Shown here: in pieces, positions 16,701 through 23,370 of the stretch
Numbering within the stretch: position 1 is the stretch's first letter
Layout: each line of letters starts with the position of its first letter
From: Chloroflexi bacterium CSP1-4
GTDB lineage: Bacteria; Chloroflexota; Limnocylindria; Limnocylindrales; CSP1-4
NCBI GenBank assembly: GCA_001443375.1
Contig: LDXM01000024.1
Coordinates: 1 to 41,272, forward strand
Direction: 5' to 3'
DNA length: 41,272 bases
Position numbers and translations under genes: made by a program
Notes under the pieces: generated by a model
The model's database searches: none
Told to the model about the DNA's origin: nothing
The model's input: only the letters and a program-made list of their open reading frames with translations

Positions 16701-17148
16701 GCCGCAGCGCGGCCTGGACCGGGGCCAGGGCCTCGGGGGAATCGTCGGGCGCCAGGTCCAGCGTGACGATCTCGTAGACCGTGCGCCGGTCGGGGCTGAC
16801 CTGGCGCGGCGACAGCAGGTGGGTCTGGATGCCCGTGACGTGCGCGGCCCGTGGGACGTCGGCCATCGCCGCCGCCACCTCGGCTTCGAAGGCCGGGTCT
16901 CCGGCGCGCGCAGCGGTCTCGCTGCGGATGACCACGGCCAGCGATGAGGGCGGCAGGCCGATCTCGCGCACGAGCGTGTCGCGGGCGCGGGCCGCCTCGA
17001 GGTCGTCCAGCGTGAAGCCGCCGGCGCGCAGCGCAGACCCGGTGCGCGGCGCGAGCGGGAGGGCCACGAGGAGCAGCGCGCCCCAGGTGACGAGGACGGC
17101 CAGTCGGTGGCGGACGGCGAAGGCGCCGAGGCGCAGGAACGGCGACAC
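13693..17148 (-). CDS. MMPL/RND transporter fused to a lipocalin-like lipoprotein (AttH/CrtC type)
   Basis: A single 1151-residue open frame. Residues 1 to about 755 are a complete MMPL transporter: two repeats of a helix, a large outer loop and five to six helices, with GLGVDYSLLMTSRFREEL and GLSMDYEVFLLSRMKEV as paired signature segments. From residue 763 a new lipoprotein signal starts (VEGATLVQVAALALAG, lipobox LLASC, Cys785), followed by a lipocalin-like AttH/carotenoid-hydratase fold with TEWWYYTGHLRAADGRRFG and GSAWFDHQWGDF. No stop separates them. An internal GTG at 14862 could give the lipoprotein alone. Substrate is probably a lipid, by family. Follows the OsmC gene by 48 bp. Confidence 0.85.
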   Translation of the reverse strand: MSPFLRLGAFAVRHRLAVLVTWGALLLVALPLAPRTGSALRAGGFTLDDLEAARARDTLVREIGLPPSSLAVVIRSETAARAGDPAFEAEVAAAMADVPRAAHVTGIQTHLLSPRQVSPDRRTVYEIVTLDLAPDDSPEALAPVQAALRQVPGIEALLAGGPAFYGDIQSVSESDLRRAELISLPLAALALLLVFGSVVAAGVPLVVGGSAVVVALALIFLLASVTPMSIFVLNLATLLGLGLGVDYSLLMTSRFREELARVGGGRRPDGSTDRTVVDAAIVATVGSAGRAVFFSGLTVLLGLIGLVLFEFMILRSVGIAGAIVVGFAVLAALTLLPAGLSFVGPRLEALSVRRRRGAAAADPVAPRSGYWERLANRVMDHPWRVFVPTLAFLLLLGAPFLHVRFNAPDATILPPDVPSRQAYDILAREFGEGEFAPLVLAVRTAGPALDPANVALLYDWTRRLAADPRVTRVDSIVNVDPRLTRAQYQLLLASPGGIADRFVAMAVASSTRGDLTTVTLTTPYGPNANEGRALVEALRDPASELAPPAGLRVLVGGGAAEVKDVVDRIGQDFPRTGLFILVTTYLVLFVLLRSVVLPLKALVMNSLSILASFGALVWIFQDGNLSRVLDFGPLGFVETTQPVILFCVLFGLSMDYEVFLLSRMKEVYDRTGKNRLAVARGLERSGRIVTSAALIVVLVAGSFAFADIVLIKALGVGMAIAVALDATVVRALLVPATMRLFGDRNWWMPKRLERFIAARLPIVEGATLVQVAALALAGVLLLASCSPGGRVLGVDPEPRLSPPSTPAPPAAVADPRAIRFPSDEGPHQRLTEWWYYTGHLRAADGRRFGFEYVVFRAERGDFPVSWASHLALTDEREGRFRYDQRSFVGQQADRSSPGEGFDLAIPAAGADGAVASDAAPWVMTGVSGQDSLWATSSEAGFGLELRLDAQDRIPVFHDLDGWVDFGPAGGSYYYSRTRMAASGTLTLDGEALAVEGSAWFDHQWGDFISVGGGGWDWFAVNLDDGTDLTLSLVRGPDGSYPLAYGTFVFPEGGAAHLDREAFDVEVVTTWTSPTTGATYPAGWVVSVPEEQLRIELTPTVADQELDTRATTGVVYWEGSQQVRATRGGRTLGGEAYVELTGYGPGVEVTPP
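14862..14862 (-). promoter_or_regulatory. Possible internal GTG start inside the MMPL-lipocalin frame
   Basis: The GTG codon read leftward from 14862 would start a 389-residue lipoprotein whose first 23 residues form a full signal peptide with lipobox. No strong Shine-Dalgarno is visible upstream, so internal initiation is only a possibility. Confidence 0.3.
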
Positions 17149-17196
17149 GGGCGGGCTGCCCTCCGGGCGGGGCTGGACGACCGCGCGGCCGGTCGG

Positions 17197-17673
17197 CTAG
17201 GAGGTCGTGCGGACGGCGACCGTGGGCTCGGCGACGGCCGCGGCCGGCTCCTCGGCCTCGAGGACCTCGACGTCGCAGGTCACCTCGGCCACCCCCTCGA
17301 TCGTGCCGATCACGGTGCAGTACTTGCGCTTGCTGAGCTCGACCGCCCGGCGCACCTTGCCGGCGTTCAGATGATGGCCGCTGACCGTGTAGTGCAGCTC
17401 CACGTGCGTGAAGGCGAAGGGCGGCGTGTCCATCTGCCGGCCGTCGACCACGACGTCGATGGCCGTCACCCGCTGGCGCTGCTTGTGCATGATCTCCACG
17501 ACGTCCCAGGCGGAGCAGCTGCCGGCACCGGCGAGGAGCAGCTCGGACGCGCTGAAGCCGGTCGGGCCGCCATTCGCGTGCGGCGCGTTGATGTGGATGA
17601 GCTGGCCTGCATGGCCGCCACGTGCCTCGAAGCGCTCGCGCTCCGGTTGCCAGGCCACGGTGACGGTCTTCAC
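17197..17673 (-). CDS. OsmC-family peroxiredoxin
   Basis: A 158-residue OsmC/Ohr-like protein that reduces organic peroxides with a Cys pair. Cys53 in GAGSCSAWDVVEIM and Cys119 in KRKYCTVIGTIEG are in the expected places, and GGPTGFSASELLLAG precedes the first. An acidic/Ala-rich tail of about 15 residues follows the fold. The GTG start at 17673 has CATGAT (17680-17685, minus strand) 6 nt upstream, so it probably begins a leaderless transcript that could continue into the MMPL gene. Confidence 0.88.
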   Translation of the reverse strand: MKTVTVAWQPERERFEARGGHAGQLIHINAPHANGGPTGFSASELLLAGAGSCSAWDVVEIMHKQRQRVTAIDVVVDGRQMDTPPFAFTHVELHYTVSGHHLNAGKVRRAVELSKRKYCTVIGTIEGVAEVTCDVEVLEAEEPAAAVAEPTVAVRTTS

Positions 17674-17679
17674 GGGGCC

Positions 17680-17685
17680 ATCATG
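17680..17685 (-). promoter_or_regulatory. -10 box of the OsmC gene (leaderless type)
   Basis: CATGAT on the minus strand, 6 nt before the GTG at 17673. Confidence 0.4.
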
Positions 17686-17715
17686 CCCCAGGTCGGCCGG
17701 GGATGCCGCCGCGAG

Positions 17716-18123
17716 CTACTCGGTGATGACCGACCAGATGAAACCGAGGAAGATGAACGCGCCGGCGAAGAGGCCGACCAGCGCCAGTCCGCCCAGCGCC
17801 TCCGCCGGTGCGCCGCTCGGCTCCGGCGGCAGGATGCCCAGCACGAACATGAAGCCGGTCCAGAGCAGGACGAGCAGGCCGAATGCATAGCGCCCGTTGG
17901 GGCCGGCCACGGAGCGCACCCAGCGCGTGGCGCGGCTCTCCGCCACGAGCGCCGCGCGGTAGGCGATGAGCACGATCACCGTGGAGATGACGATGGCGCC
18001 GAGGAGCCCCTGGAGCGCCACGCCCATGAGTGCCTCGGGGACGCTGACCGCGAACGACTGCACGAGCGAGGCGATTACCACGGTCATGAAACCGAGCAGG
18101 ACGAGCGCGCCGATGAACTTCAT
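17716..18123 (-). CDS. Small integral membrane protein of unknown function
   Basis: A 135-residue protein with four hydrophobic helices (roughly 4-20, 32-55, 76-95 and 107-131) and short loops; no motif I recognise. The ATG at 18123 is preceded by TAGACT (18132-18137, minus strand) 8 nt upstream, which favours it over an in-frame start six codons earlier. It lies 42 bp upstream of the OsmC gene. Confidence 0.65.
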   Translation of the reverse strand: MKFIGALVLLGFMTVVIASLVQSFAVSVPEALMGVALQGLLGAIVISTVIVLIAYRAALVAESRATRWVRSVAGPNGRYAFGLLVLLWTGFMFVLGILPPEPSGAPAEALGGLALVGLFAGAFIFLGFIWSVITE

Positions 18124-18131
18124 CGCGGCGC

Positions 18132-18137
18132 AGTCTA
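18132..18137 (-). promoter_or_regulatory. -10 box of the small membrane protein gene (leaderless type)
   Basis: TAGACT on the minus strand, 8 nt before the ATG at 18123. Confidence 0.5.
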
Positions 18138-18192
18138 GCAAACGCGCCGGACCGCGACGGCGTCACACGGCAGTGGCGGGTGACCCGTGCGG

Positions 18193-18198
18193 TATGAT
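18193..18198 (+). promoter_or_regulatory. Probable -10 box of kamA
   Basis: TATGAT is a near-consensus -10; no good -35 at 17 bp. Transcription starting near 18205 would leave a leader of about 48 nt containing the hairpin at 18214-18232. Confidence 0.5.
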
Positions 18199-18213
18199 GT
18201 CTCTCCATCCAGT

Positions 18214-18232
18214 CTGCATACTCTTTATGCAG
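18214..18232 (+). promoter_or_regulatory. Perfect inverted repeat in the kamA leader
   Basis: CTGCATA and TATGCAG flank the 5-nt loop CTCTT, 20 bp before the GTG start. It can act as a dimeric-repressor operator or as an RNA hairpin near the ribosome site. It is unusually AT-rich for this GC-rich DNA. Confidence 0.5.
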
Positions 18233-18252
18233 GCGGTCGCCGAGGTCCCAGC

Positions 18253-19824
18253 GTGAGCGAGCAGGAGATCCGGGCCGGTGCGGCGGTCCAGGTGACGGCG
18301 GAAGCGCCATTCGTGAATCTGCGCGACCCGGCCCAGGCGCTCGGTGCGGACGGGAAGCCCGCGCGCAGCCGCCGTGCTCCGCGTTGGGCGGACGTCCCCG
18401 ATGAGAAGTGGGACGACTGGCGCTGGCAGCTCTCGAACCGGGTCAACGACCTCGAGGAAATCGAGGGGATCCTGGAGCTGACCGACGAGGAGCGCGAGGG
18501 CCTCTCGGCGCCGGACAAGTTCCGCGTGGACATCACGCCGTACTTCCTGAGCCTGATCGACCCGAAGGACCCCAACGACCCGCTCCGCCGCCAGGTCATC
18601 CCCCTCGGGCGCGAGGCGCAGGCCTTCACGGGGATGATGGAGGACTCGCTCGCCGAGGACCGTCACTCCCCGGTGCCCGGCCTCGTCCACCGCTACCCGG
18701 ACCGCGTGTTGATGCTGGTGACCACGCAGTGCGCCAGCTATTGCCGCTACTGCACGCGCTCGCGCATCGTGGGCGACGCGAGTCAGAACTTCAACCGCAA
18801 GGAGCACGAGGCGCAGCTCGACTACCTGCGCCGCACGCCGCAGGTGCGCGACGTGCTCATCTCCGGCGGCGACGGCCTGACCCTCGCCCCCAGGCTCCTC
18901 GAGTCGATCCTGCGCGGGCTCCGGGAGATCCCCCACATCGAGATCATCCGCATCGGCTCGCGCGTGCCGGTCTTCCTGCCCCAGCGCGTCGACGACGAGC
19001 TGTGCGCGATGCTCGAGAAGTACCACCCCCTGTGGATCAACCTCCACTTCAACCACCCCGACGAGATCACGCCCGAGGTCTCGCGGGCCGTGGACAAGCT
19101 GACGAGGGCGGGCCTGCCGGTGGGCAACCAGTCCGTCCTGCTGGCCGGCGTGAACGATTGCGTGCACATCCAGCGCGCGCTCGTCCACAAGCTCGTCGAG
19201 AACCGCATCCGCCCCTACTACCTGTACCAGTGCGACCTGGTCGAGGGCTCGGGCCACTTCCGGACGCCGGTGGGCAAGGGCCTCGAGATCATGGAGGGCC
19301 TGCGCGGCCATACCTCGGGCTATGCCGTGCCCACCTACGTCATCGATGCACCCGGTGGCGGCGGCAAGATCCCGGTCATGCCCAACTACCTGATCAGCTA
19401 CTCGGACCACAAGGTCGTGCTGCGCAACTACGAGGGCCACATCACGACCTACGAGGAGCCGCCCACGTACCAGCGCCATGACTCGGCGTCATGCACCTAC
19501 TGCCAGCACGAGCGGCCCGAGCCCGGGCAGTCGGGCGTGCTCGGCCTCCTCGAAGGCGAGCGCATGTGGATCGAGCCGAAGGGTTTCGCGGAGATCCACA
19601 GCCGCGGCAACATCGAGCAGCACCGCCTCCAGGACCCCGCGAAGTGGGTGCCGTACGGCGTGGGGGCCATCGAGGGTCGCTCACGCGAGGCGCTGTCCGT
19701 CCTTGGGGCGGGCGACGCGTCCGCCGCGGAACCCAACGGCGAGAAGCCGGAGTACGGGCCGGGCGAGGAGCCTCGCCCACGCGAGGGCGAGCCCACCGGC
19801 TCGGCCCACGGGGAGCTGCTGTAG
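18253..19824 (+). CDS. kamA: KamA-family radical SAM protein (lysine 2,3-aminomutase-like)
   Basis: A 523-residue radical-SAM, PLP-dependent aminomutase, expected to interconvert L-lysine and beta-lysine or a related amino acid. The 4Fe-4S motif CxxxCxxC is Cys160, Cys164 and Cys167 in TTQCASYCRYCTRSR; PGGGGKIP holds the PLP lysine. Conserved VLISGGDGLTL and EIIRIGSRVPVFLPQR are present. The C-terminus is extended beyond the core and carries CTYCQHE and an acidic tail; the family often has a Zn-cysteine C-terminal segment. The GTG at 18253 starts the recognised N-terminus; an upstream in-frame GTG would read through the leader hairpin and is unlikely. Confidence 0.88.
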   Translation: MSEQEIRAGAAVQVTAEAPFVNLRDPAQALGADGKPARSRRAPRWADVPDEKWDDWRWQLSNRVNDLEEIEGILELTDEEREGLSAPDKFRVDITPYFLSLIDPKDPNDPLRRQVIPLGREAQAFTGMMEDSLAEDRHSPVPGLVHRYPDRVLMLVTTQCASYCRYCTRSRIVGDASQNFNRKEHEAQLDYLRRTPQVRDVLISGGDGLTLAPRLLESILRGLREIPHIEIIRIGSRVPVFLPQRVDDELCAMLEKYHPLWINLHFNHPDEITPEVSRAVDKLTRAGLPVGNQSVLLAGVNDCVHIQRALVHKLVENRIRPYYLYQCDLVEGSGHFRTPVGKGLEIMEGLRGHTSGYAVPTYVIDAPGGGGKIPVMPNYLISYSDHKVVLRNYEGHITTYEEPPTYQRHDSASCTYCQHERPEPGQSGVLGLLEGERMWIEPKGFAEIHSRGNIEQHRLQDPAKWVPYGVGAIEGRSREALSVLGAGDASAAEPNGEKPEYGPGEEPRPREGEPTGSAHGELL

Positions 19825-19868
19825 GAACTCGACCCAGCGCCGCTGCGCCTGCCCGGCGCAACCTCATC

Positions 19869-19891
19869 CGGCGGAACGCCGTGTTTCTATT
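19869..19891 (+). terminator. Candidate intrinsic terminator after kamA
   Basis: CGGCG-GAA-CGCCG hairpin followed by TGTTTCTATT. The stem is short but the T-rich tail is rare in this sequence. A weaker 6-bp hairpin (19837-19859) precedes it. Confidence 0.5.
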
Positions 19892-19902
19892 GCACTAGGG
19901 TA

Positions 19903-19931
19903 TTGACATCTAGACTCCTGATATCTAGGCT
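19903..19931 (+). promoter_or_regulatory. Promoter of the MarR operon with overlapping palindromes
   Basis: TTGACA (19903-19908) and TAGGCT (19926-19931) are spaced by 17 bp, the clearest -35/-10 pair in the window. Between and over them are CTAGA-N9-TCTAG and TCTAG-GCTT-CTAGA. Autoregulation by the MarR protein of this operon is the simplest reading, by inference. Confidence 0.6.
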
Positions 19932-19988
19932 TCTAGAGAGATGACGGCGGACGATCCAGCCCGCCGAGTGCAGGGGATGGAGGCCGAG

Positions 19989-20255
19989 ATGGCAACGATG
20001 GTGATCAGGCACCCGGTGGTCGACTACGGGTCTTGGCGGGCTGTCTACGACGAGGTGGCCCCGCTGCGCGATCGGCATGGCTGCACCGCGGAGCGAGTCC
20101 TGCGGGACGCGGACGACCCGGAGACGGTGCTCGTGCTCCACGACTTCCCCACCTTGGACGGTGCCCGGTCGTTCGCCGCCGACCCTGGCCTCAAGGCCGC
20201 GATGCAGCGAGCCGGCGTCGCCGGGCCGCCGCGCATCGAGTTCTACGCGGAATAG
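19989..20255 (+). CDS. Small ABM-like (dimeric alpha-beta barrel) protein
   Basis: An 88-residue protein beginning MATMVIRHPVVDYGSWRAVY, resembling antibiotic-biosynthesis-monooxygenase/cyclase-like small proteins that form ferredoxin-like dimers; ends AGVAGPPRIEFYAE. The specific reaction is unknown. Two earlier in-frame ATGs (19941, 19977) exist; 19989 is chosen because GGAGG lies just upstream (19979-19983 area) and because it begins at the first strand of the fold. It is 2 bp upstream of the MarR gene and shares its promoter. Confidence 0.65.
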   Translation: MATMVIRHPVVDYGSWRAVYDEVAPLRDRHGCTAERVLRDADDPETVLVLHDFPTLDGARSFAADPGLKAAMQRAGVAGPPRIEFYAE

Positions 20256-20257
20256 GC

Positions 20258-20815
20258 GTGACCGAACCCAACTACCTGCTTCGTGTCGACGAGGACTTCG
20301 ACGTCGAGTACCCGGGCGCCGACGCGACGTCGGCCGAGTGCTACGTCAACGTCGTCCGTGCGGCGGACCAACTCCTCGGCGAGTTGGCCCGCCGTCTGCG
20401 GGTCGAAGCGGGGATCTCCACGACCGCGATGATGGTGCTCGCCACCATCGATGGCCTTGGTGGTCGCAGCACGCCCGCCGAGATCGGCCGCCACGTCGTC
20501 GTGTCGTCGGCCGCGATCACCTCGCTCATCGACACGAGCGAGCGGAAGGGCTACGTCCGTCGCGCTCCCGATCCGGCGGATCGTCGCCGGACGTGGGTGG
20601 CGCTCACCCCGGAAGGCCGAACGCTCATCGACCGCCTCCTGCCCGGCGCCCACCAGGTCGAGACGGACGTCATGAGCGCGCTCACGTCGGCTGAGCGACT
20701 GGAGCTCCTGCGGCTCCTCGGCAAGGTCCAGCACTCCGTGCTGCGCGTGGCGCAGCAGCCGCCGAGGTTCGCGCCAGCGCCGCGCATCCGTCCGGCCCGC
20801 CTTGATCGAATCTAG
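20258..20815 (+). CDS. MarR-family transcriptional regulator
   Basis: A 185-residue winged-helix protein. After a 40-residue N-terminal extension, the helix-turn-helix is GGRSTPAEIGRHVVVSSAAITSLIDTSE split over residues of about 70-97, with the wing KGYVRRAPDPADRRRTWVALT, a classic MarR pattern. C-terminal helices support dimerisation. It likely represses its own promoter, where nested CTAGA/TCTAG palindromes overlap the -10, and responds to a phenolic or oxidant ligand typical of the family. Confidence 0.88.
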   Translation: MTEPNYLLRVDEDFDVEYPGADATSAECYVNVVRAADQLLGELARRLRVEAGISTTAMMVLATIDGLGGRSTPAEIGRHVVVSSAAITSLIDTSERKGYVRRAPDPADRRRTWVALTPEGRTLIDRLLPGAHQVETDVMSALTSAERLELLRLLGKVQHSVLRVAQQPPRFAPAPRIRPARLDRI

Positions 20816-20867
20816 GCGATCGGGGAGGGGCTGCGGACGGTTCGTAGCTCCGGTTCTCGGCTCGCCG

Positions 20868-21027
20868 TGTCAGTACTACTGGCACCGCGCCGGCTATTCG
20901 CCGCGTCGACGCGGCGAAGCGATGAGATCCGCGACCTTACGGGACGGTTCGTCAGTCGTACTGGCGAACTGATGCTCAGATCGCCCCTCGGCCGGGGATG
21001 TGCGGTCCCGCGCCAGTACTACTGACA
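20868..21027. repeat. Family B 160-bp inverted-repeat element, copy 2
   Basis: Ends TGTCAGTACTACTGGC and GCCAGTACTACTGACA are perfect inverted repeats, as in copy 1. The internal TTCGTCAGTCGTAC block and right-hand 33 bp are shared with copy 1, while the left interior carries its own palindrome (TTCGCCGCGTCGACGCGGCGAA). Length is exactly 160 bp. Confidence 0.85.
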
Positions 21028-21071
21028 TCCGCGCGCGGAAGCGGACATCCGGGCGGTCCGCCGAGCTGCAG

Positions 21072-21077
21072 TAGGCT
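21072..21077 (+). promoter_or_regulatory. -10 box of the nitroreductase gene (leaderless type)
   Basis: TAGGCT lies 6 nt before the ATG at 21084. Confidence 0.5.
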
Positions 21078-21083
21078 TGGGCC

Positions 21084-21611
21084 ATGGAGACTTGGCAGGC
21101 CATCGATTCCCTGCGCGTCGTGCGCAGCTTCGCTGCCCGCCCCTTGGAGGCCGACCACCTGCGCCGCATCCTCCACGCCGGCCGGCGCACGGGCAGCTCG
21201 AAGAACCGCCAGGACTGGGCCTTCATCGTCGTCCGCGATCGAGCCCACCTTGCCGAGCTGTCCAAGGTCGGGCCCTACGCCGGCCACCTCGCCGGGGCCG
21301 CGGCGGCCGTCGCGCTCGTCGGGTCGAAGAGACGGGATCGGTGGGACCTCGGCCGGGCGGCGCAGGACATGGTCCTCGCCGCCTGGGAGCTGGGCATCGG
21401 CAGCGTGCCGGCCACCGTCTACGAGCTCGAGCTCGCGAGCCGGCTGCTGGGCCTGCCGGACGACCAGGAGTGCCCCTACCTCCTCTCCTTCGGCTACCCG
21501 GCCGACCTCGAGGTCCTGGCCCGACCGAACCGCCCGGGCGGCCGCAAGCGGCTCGAGGAGGTCGTCCACGACGAGCGCTGGGGCGAGCGCTGGGCGGAGC
21601 TGGGGCGATAG
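21084..21611 (+). CDS. Nitroreductase-family flavoprotein
   Basis: A 175-residue FMN-dependent nitroreductase fold. The N-terminus IDSLRVVRSFAARPLEADHLRRIL and TGSSKNRQDWAFIVV carry the usual FMN-contact Arg/Ser residues; DLGRAAQDMVLAAWELGIGS is the central helix, and a GYP segment (SFGYPADLEVL) follows. Such proteins reduce nitroaromatics or quinones using NAD(P)H, but the natural substrate is not predictable. It is preceded by repeat B copy 2 and followed immediately by a DUF2255-like gene. Confidence 0.85.
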   Translation: METWQAIDSLRVVRSFAARPLEADHLRRILHAGRRTGSSKNRQDWAFIVVRDRAHLAELSKVGPYAGHLAGAAAAVALVGSKRRDRWDLGRAAQDMVLAAWELGIGSVPATVYELELASRLLGLPDDQECPYLLSFGYPADLEVLARPNRPGGRKRLEEVVHDERWGERWAELGR

Positions 21612-21637
21612 ACGAGCGGGCGATCTTCGACGCCGCC

Positions 21638-21988
21638 GTGCTCGACCTCCTCGCCGCCGTCGAGGAAGTCGAGATCGAGACCCGCCCCGACCCCGCGGCA
21701 CCGTCGCATCGCGTGATCATCTGGGTGGTCGTCGACGGAGGTGAGGTGTTCGTGCGCTCGGTGCGCGGCACGCGCGGCCGCTGGTACCGCGAGATCCGGT
21801 CGAACCCGCTTGGCGCCTTGCACGCGGATGGCGCGATCATCCCCGTGCGTGCCGTGCCCGCTGGCGACGCCCCCTCCATCGAGCGCTGCAGCCGCGCGCT
21901 GGCCCGCAAGTACGCCGGCGATCCCTCCCTCGGCTACATGCTCGAGCCCGAGGTGCTCGAGACCACGCTGCGGTTGGTGCCTGACTGA
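21638..21988 (+). CDS. DUF2255-like protein
   Basis: About 116 residues, a small beta-rich fold with HRVIIWVVVDGGEVFVRSVRG, RGRWYREIRSN and a C-terminal LETTLRLVP, matching the DUF2255 pattern. Function unknown. The frame is open upstream and the coding-like sequence begins a few codons earlier, overlapping the nitroreductase stop; GTG 21638 is the first normal start codon in that part, so the true start is uncertain. Confidence 0.6.
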   Translation: MLDLLAAVEEVEIETRPDPAAPSHRVIIWVVVDGGEVFVRSVRGTRGRWYREIRSNPLGALHADGAIIPVRAVPAGDAPSIERCSRALARKYAGDPSLGYMLEPEVLETTLRLVPD

Positions 21989-22066
21989 GCCTCGTGTAAC
22001 GGCGACGGCACAGAGCTGCTGCGCCGGCGAGTGACCCGCCGCCGGGACCGATCTCGGCGGGATCAT

Positions 22067-22267
22067 CGCGTTGTTCCTGAAACACCAAACGGCCGCCAAC
22101 GGGTCCGCCCGAGGCTCCGGGCCTCCCGGACCACCCGATCCGCACCGCTCGTGCCGGCCACGTGAGCGTGGCCGGCACCCGGTCCCGACGCCGATATGCG
22201 CGAGCGACACCCGACGCGTGCCCGTCCTGCGTCCCGGAGCACCGTTAGGTGTTTGCTGCGCAACGCC
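22067..22267. repeat. Family C inverted-repeat element, copy 2 (about 201 bp)
   Basis: Left end CGCGTTGTTCCTGAAACACC then AAAC; right end GTTAGGTGTTTGCTGCGCAA then CGC, its imperfect inverse. It contains a perfect 12-bp hairpin at 22151-22178. Copy 1 is at 13041-13251. Nothing else is visible in the 364-bp gap between the DUF2255-like and EamA genes apart from the EamA promoter. Confidence 0.65.
22151..22178. repeat. Perfect 12-bp hairpin inside family C copy 2
   Basis: GTGCCGGCCACG and CGTGGCCGGCAC are separated by TGAG. There is no T tract, so it is not an intrinsic terminator. Confidence 0.6.
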
Positions 22268-22340
22268 CGGTCGCTGGCCGGTGGGTGACGGACGTGCCTG
22301 AACGTGCACAGGCATCTAGCGCGGGCCTCTCGGCGGCTGG

Positions 22341-22346
22341 TATCGT
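22341..22346 (+). promoter_or_regulatory. -10 box of the EamA gene (leaderless type)
   Basis: TATCGT lies 6 nt before the GTG at 22353. Confidence 0.45.
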
Positions 22347-22352
22347 GCGCGG

Positions 22353-23324
22353 GTGGCGAACCGGTACGACACCCTGCTGAAGGACCGCGCCACGCTGGCC
22401 GCGGCGGCGGCCATGATCCTCGTGGGCGGCGTCAACGCCGTGGCCGTCCGAGCCAGCAACGCGGAGCTCGCGCCCTTCTGGGGTGCCGCCCTGCGCCTCG
22501 CCGGCGCCGGCATCATCTTCTGGGTGCTGGTGATCGGACGCCGCACGGCATTGCCGCGCGGGCGGGCGCTCCTCGGCCCGCTGGCGTACGGGGTCCTCGC
22601 CTTCGCCCTGAGCTACGCCTTCATCTACTACGGTCTCAAGGAGGCACACGCCGGGCCGGCCATGGTCATCCTCGCCCTCGTCCCGCTGCTCACCATCCTC
22701 CTCGCCGTGGCCCAGCGGCAGGAGCGCTTCAGCGCCCGCGGGCTGGCCGGAGCGCTCGTGGCGGCGGGCGGCATCGCCATCGTCTTCGGCGACCAGCTGG
22801 GCGGATCGACGCCCCTCGTGTCGCTCCTCGCCCTGCTCATCGGCGCGGCGGTCATCGCCGAGACCGGGATCGTCGTGAAGTGGTTCCCGCGCACCGACCC
22901 GTTCGTGATGAACGCCGTGGGCACCACCGTCGGCGTCGCGCTCCTGCTCCCTCTGTCGCTCTTCAGCGGGGAGGCCTGGGCGCTGCCGGCCAGGGTCGAC
23001 ACGTGGCTGGCCCTGGGTTACCTGGTCACGTTCGGGTCGGTGGTCGTCTTCACGCTCGCGCTGCGGGTCCTGCGCGTGTGGTCCGCATCGACGGCCTCGT
23101 ACCAGTTCCTGCTCATGCCGCTTGTGACCATCGCGGTGGCGGCCGCGATCGTGGGCGAACTGCCCAGCGCCGCCTTCCTCGTCGGCGCGGCGGTGGTGGT
23201 CCTGGGCGTCTACATCGGGGCGTTCTCCCGCCGGCCTGCCCCTGCCCCGGTGCCGCAGGTCGCGCCCGGCGCCAAGGTCGCGCCCGCGTACGCCGTGATT
23301 CCCCCGCCCCTCACCGGGTGCTAG
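22353..23324 (+). CDS. EamA/DMT-superfamily transporter
   Basis: A 323-residue membrane protein with about ten hydrophobic helices in two EamA repeats (about 10-140 and 155-290). Typical pieces are ILVGGVNAVAVRASNAELAP, FIYYGLKEAHAGPAMVILAL, LVAAGGIAIV and SASTASYQFLLMPLVTIAVA with the end-of-repeat GAAVVVLGVYIG. Exports or imports small metabolites; substrate unknown. The C-terminal 35 residues are a Pro/Ala-rich cytoplasmic tail. GTG start chosen from the -10 box 6 nt upstream. Confidence 0.85.
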   Translation: MANRYDTLLKDRATLAAAAAMILVGGVNAVAVRASNAELAPFWGAALRLAGAGIIFWVLVIGRRTALPRGRALLGPLAYGVLAFALSYAFIYYGLKEAHAGPAMVILALVPLLTILLAVAQRQERFSARGLAGALVAAGGIAIVFGDQLGGSTPLVSLLALLIGAAVIAETGIVVKWFPRTDPFVMNAVGTTVGVALLLPLSLFSGEAWALPARVDTWLALGYLVTFGSVVVFTLALRVLRVWSASTASYQFLLMPLVTIAVAAAIVGELPSAAFLVGAAVVVLGVYIGAFSRRPAPAPVPQVAPGAKVAPAYAVIPPPLTGC

Positions 23325-23327
23325 ACT
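23322..23327 (+). promoter_or_regulatory. -10 box upstream of the 138-residue hypothetical gene
   Basis: TAGACT with a leader of about 37 nt before the ATG at 23371; it lies immediately at the stop of the EamA gene. Confidence 0.35.
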
Positions 23328-23370
23328 CGGGTTTCATCTCCGAGTCGACGAGTCGGATAACGATCTTCGC

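Noticed and set aside
13567-16947. 1126-codon plus-strand open frame
   Set aside because: Antisense shadow of the MMPL-lipocalin gene; composition is Arg/His/Gln/Glu-rich with no domain, as usual for opposite-strand frames in GC-rich DNA.
18163-19479. 438-codon minus-strand frame opposite kamA
   Set aside because: No family similarity; kamA on the plus strand has all motifs.
19941-19988. N-terminal extension of the ABM-like protein
   Set aside because: The ATG at 19941 would start only about 3 nt past the expected transcription start region and adds non-conserved residues; GGAGG before 19989 favours the shorter form, though the longer one is not excluded.
22151-22178. Intrinsic terminator
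   Set aside because: Perfect stem but no T tract, and it lies inside family C copy 2 rather than at a gene end.
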